From contig CAKUPI010000084.1 of assembly GCA_934675045.1 (NCBI GenBank), positions 1 to 7,621 of the forward strand: DNA of 7,621 nucleotides, in the 5' to 3' direction. This document shows positions 5,925-7,621 of this stretch, piece by piece. The stretch comes from an uncultured Eubacteriales bacterium (GTDB lineage: Bacteria; Bacillota; Clostridia; Oscillospirales; Butyricicoccaceae). The notes beneath the pieces are model-generated. The model was not told the origin of the DNA, did not search any database, and saw nothing but the letters and a program-made list of their open reading frames with translations. How positions within the stretch are numbered: position 1 is the stretch's first letter; each line of letters opens with the position of its first letter. The position numbers were made by a program, and so were the translations under genes.

Positions 5925-6087
5925 CCCTTGGCTCTCCCTTTGGGAGAGCTGTCACCGCAGGTGACTGAGAGGGTCTTGCAGCCTTTTTTTAATGACCAGT
6001 CTGGCCGAAGCACAGTAAAAGCCTACAAGGAATGCCCTCTCCGTCCTCGCTGCGCTCGGCCACCTCTCCCGTAGGGAGAGGCAAGGG
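5925..6087. repeat. MITE/REP-like near-palindromic element
   Basis: About 163 bp. The ends CCCTTGGCTCTCCC (5925–5938) and GGGAGAGGCAAGGG (6074–6087) are inverted copies with one mismatch. Sub-hairpins: GCTCTCCC/GGGAGAGC (5931–5949), GTCACC/GGTGAC (5951–5965) and CCTCTCCC/GGGAGAGG (6063–6081). GAGAGGG (5967–5973) pairs with CCCTCTC (6035–6041), and the inner flanks CTTGCAGCCTTTT and AAAAGCCTACAAG are also largely complementary, so nearly the whole element can fold back. There is no transposase. I recall similar sequences as dispersed intergenic repeats in gut Clostridia, but cannot search here. Confidence 0.75.
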
Positions 6088-6125
6088 ATGCCCGCACGGT
6101 ACGCCCAAAGGTGCATAGAAGTGCG

Positions 6126-6139
6126 CCCTTAGTATAACA
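6126..6139 (-). promoter_or_regulatory. Orphan extended -10 motif
   Basis: Minus strand TG-T-TATACT (6139–6131) followed by AAGGG, the same TG-n-TAnnnT-AAGGG layout as both deacylase promoters. No recognisable -35 at 17 bp. The next gene downstream is copy 2, beyond a terminator, so the motif would drive only a non-coding RNA if active. Confidence 0.35.
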
Positions 6140-6193
6140 AATCGGGCTTTATCGATCTGATTCGTTGCATCATGCGGCTTCAATCTATGCAAG

Positions 6194-6224
6194 AAAAGTC
6201 CCGGCAGACATGACTGCCGGGACT
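6194..6224 (-). terminator. ABC operon terminator
   Basis: A perfect 11-bp stem AGTCCCGGCAG / CTGCCGGGACT (arms 6197–6207 and 6214–6224), 6-base loop, then TTTTC on the - strand. It starts about 53 bases after the ATPase stop. Confidence 0.88.
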
Positions 6225-6277
6225 GAAACTGTTTTACGACCTCCGGTATTTGCAAAGGGGCGTCTTTTGACCGGCGC

Positions 6278-7306
6278 TTACGCCGGCACTCCGTCGGGAT
6301 AGCGCAGAATGTCCTCTTCCTTCATCTGCAAAAACACCTGCTGCCCCGGCTCAAAGAAGGCCGAGCCGTCGAACATCCGGCAGACCTTAATCTGCTGGCC
6401 GCCGCAGGCGACGCGGTACAGCACGGTGTTGCCCTGCGGAATACGGTCGGAAACGGTGCCCTGCAAAACCAGGCAGCCCTCCGCCCGGGCAAAGGGAGAA
6501 TCCGAAATGGCAATCAGCTCGGGGCGGATGCACACGCTCTGCTGCCCCGGCTCGCGCATGGCCGCCGCCGCAAACTGCTTTGCGCTTAAAATGTTGTAGT
6601 TTCCCATAAACCCGGCGGCAAAGGCCGTTTTGGGGTGGGCGTACAGCTCAAGGGGCGAGGCCGACTGCTCGATCACCCCTTTGTTCATCAGGTAAATGGT
6701 GTCCGACATGGTCATGGCCTCGTCCTGATCGTGGGTGACGAATATGGTCGTCATCCCCAGCTCGCGGTGTATCTCCTTGATGCGCGTCTGCAAGGCCTTG
6801 CGCAGCTTGGCGTCAATGGCGCTGAACGGCTCGTCCATCAGCAGCACCTTGGGCTGGGTCACAATGCAGCGGCACAGCGCCACCCGCTGCTGCTCGCCGC
6901 CCGAAAGCTGCGAAGGGTACTTCTTTTCGCTGCCGGTCAGGTCGGTCATGCTGAGGGCGTCGGCCACGAGCAGGTCGATTTCCTCGCGGGGCTTCTTTTT
7001 CATGCGCAGGCCAAAGGCGATGTTTTGAAAAACGTTCATGGTCGGAAACAGGCTGTACTGCTGAAACACCATCCCCACATTGCGCAGGCGGGGCGGCTTG
7101 TGGGTGATGTCCTCGCCGTCGAGGGAAATGCGGCCCGACGACAGGGTTTCCAGCCCGGCCAGACAGCGCAGCAGGGTGCTTTTTCCGCAGCCGGACGGCC
7201 CGAGCAGGGTGACGAACTCCCCCTTTTCCACCGAAAGGCTGAGGTTTTTCAGCACGTGCTGCGTACCGTAATATTTTTCCATGTTTTCAAACTCTATGTA
7301 AGCCAT
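6278..7306 (-). CDS. ABC transporter ATPase, PotA/FbpC type with TOBE domain
   Basis: 342-residue cytoplasmic ATPase powering an uptake ABC transporter. Seen: Walker A GPSGCGKST (36–44), Q-loop FQQ (Gln82/83), signature LSGGEQ (134–139), Walker B VLLMDEP (154–160), D-loop SAID (162–165) and H-loop His192. A C-terminal TOBE-like part of about 85 residues starts at RPELI (261–265), as in the spermidine, iron and 2-aminoethylphosphonate importers. The helix after the signature reads RVALCRCIV, where A-R-A is usual. ATG 7306 is chosen because GGAGG lies six bases upstream at 7313–7317; the open frame extends five codons more. It follows the binding-protein gene by 30 bases and ends the operon. 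The substrate cannot be read from the ATPase. Confidence 0.9.
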   Translation of the reverse strand: MAYIEFENMEKYYGTQHVLKNLSLSVEKGEFVTLLGPSGCGKSTLLRCLAGLETLSSGRISLDGEDITHKPPRLRNVGMVFQQYSLFPTMNVFQNIAFGLRMKKKPREEIDLLVADALSMTDLTGSEKKYPSQLSGGEQQRVALCRCIVTQPKVLLMDEPFSAIDAKLRKALQTRIKEIHRELGMTTIFVTHDQDEAMTMSDTIYLMNKGVIEQSASPLELYAHPKTAFAAGFMGNYNILSAKQFAAAAMREPGQQSVCIRPELIAISDSPFARAEGCLVLQGTVSDRIPQGNTVLYRVACGGQQIKVCRMFDGSAFFEPGQQVFLQMKEEDILRYPDGVPA

Positions 7307-7336
7307 GCCAAGCCTCCACAACAGCGGATTTTGTCG

Positions 7337-7621
7337 TTATTTGCCCAGAGCGGTGTTCATAAACTGGCTGGCCACGATGTCCTCATAGGGGATCGACTTG
7401 GAAATCAGGCCCTGATCCAGGCAGAAGGACTCCATGGTGCTGTAACCCTCGGGAATGATCTCGCCCGTCTCCGAGAAGGAGGACTTGAGGACGTCCAGCT
7501 TGGTGGCCAGCTCTTCTTCGGTCATGCCCTCAAACATCGGGGAAAGCAGCTCGGCCCACTCGGCGGCCGTGTGCTCGCTCATCCACGCGAAGGCCTTGAC
7601 CGACGCGTTGACAAACTTCTG
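7337..7621 (-). CDS. ABC transporter substrate-binding protein, C-terminus (partial)
   Basis: The last 94 residues of a protein cut by the window edge; the frame is open to 7621 and starts QKFVNASVKAFAWMSEH. The pattern of a FV-x-A-x-x-KA helix, an acidic H/P-x-x-AA-E segment and a late helix preceding IPYEDIVASQFMN resembles the C-terminus of NMT1/THI5-like (SsuA/ThiY type) binding proteins, which capture the ligand outside the membrane and deliver it to a permease. The internal Met at 7582 is not a real start, as homologous-looking helix sequence continues upstream of it. Same operon as the ATPase. The ligand is unknown: nitrogen or sulphur compounds, pyrimidine precursors and others are all handled by this family. 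Confidence 0.65.
   Translation of the reverse strand, partial: QKFVNASVKAFAWMSEHTAAEWAELLSPMFEGMTEEELATKLDVLKSSFSETGEIIPEGYSTMESFCLDQGLISKSIPYEDIVASQFMNTALGK

Larger units (their letters stand above)
5790..6277. other. Gene-free region between ABC operon and deacylases
   Basis: Holds, from right to left on the - strand: the ABC operon terminator (6194–6224), an orphan extended -10 (6131–6139), a palindromic repeat (5925–6087), a perfect 10-bp hairpin (5862–5887) and a second terminator (5819–5844). The few open frames here run through hairpins and have no ribosome sites; I do not regard any as genes. Confidence 0.75.

Noticed and set aside
3792..6074. 760-residue open frame on the + strand
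   Set aside because: It is antisense to the deacylases, runs through both copies, the terminators and the repeat, and has low-complexity A/V/D/G-rich content typical of the reverse frame of GC-rich genes.
5989..6255. 88-residue open frame on the - strand
   Set aside because: It is translated from the ABC terminator and the palindromic repeat, with no ribosome site; such repeat-derived frames are common artefacts.
5790..6277. Riboswitch or tRNA in the gene-free region
   Set aside because: I found no cloverleaf or known aptamer motif; the structure present is explained by terminators and the palindromic element.

Overview
The window looks like chromosomal DNA from a GC-rich, Gram-positive anaerobe of the Clostridia, most likely an Oscillospiraceae-type gut bacterium. 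The reasons are the tepA–ylzJ gene pair (a Bacillota arrangement), strong AGGAGG-like ribosome binding sites, and a composite hairpin repeat of a kind I associate with that group. The organism assignment is inference.

Left part, + strand (1–2282). A ClpP-fold TepA-like serine protease (27–749) overlaps a 57-residue YlzJ-like gene (746–919) by four bases. In Bacillus the next gene would be the DNA translocase spoIIIE/ftsK. Here there are instead four tandem copies of a 19-bp repeat, a probable terminator and a new extended -10 promoter. That promoter serves two overlapping, divergent paralogs of the uncharacterised DUF3841 family (1101–1658 and 1634–2215). A strong nested-hairpin terminator closes the unit at 2234–2282.

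Centre, - strand (2363–5788). Two tandem amidohydrolases of the N-acyl-D-amino-acid deacylase (D-aminoacylase) family, both 533 residues, align without a gap at a constant offset of 1735 bp. By manual count they share about 83% of residues. Each copy has its own leader: a nearly identical 20-bp promoter core, a short hairpin close to the predicted mRNA 5' end, and a GGGAGGAA ribosome binding site. The duplication therefore carried the regulatory region with it. The hairpin stems differ in sequence but keep their position and form.

Right part. A 488-bp gene-free stretch (5790–6277) holds two minus-strand intrinsic terminators, a perfect 10-bp hairpin, a near-palindromic MITE/REP-like element of about 163 bp and an orphan extended -10 motif. 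Beyond it, on the - strand, lies an ABC transporter operon end: the C-terminus of a periplasmic-type binding protein (7337–7621, cut by the window edge) followed by a PotA/FbpC-type ATPase with a TOBE domain (6278–7306). No permease is visible; it is probably upstream, outside the window.

Possible joint function: the transporter and the two deacylases lie on the same strand and could take up and deacylate N-acylated D-amino acids. They are separated by terminators, and the sequence does not prove a link. I see no clear new multi-gene defence or mobile system. The most distinctive signals are the duplicated deacylase cassettes with structure-conserved leaders, the DUF3841 pair, and the palindromic repeat with its possible transcript.
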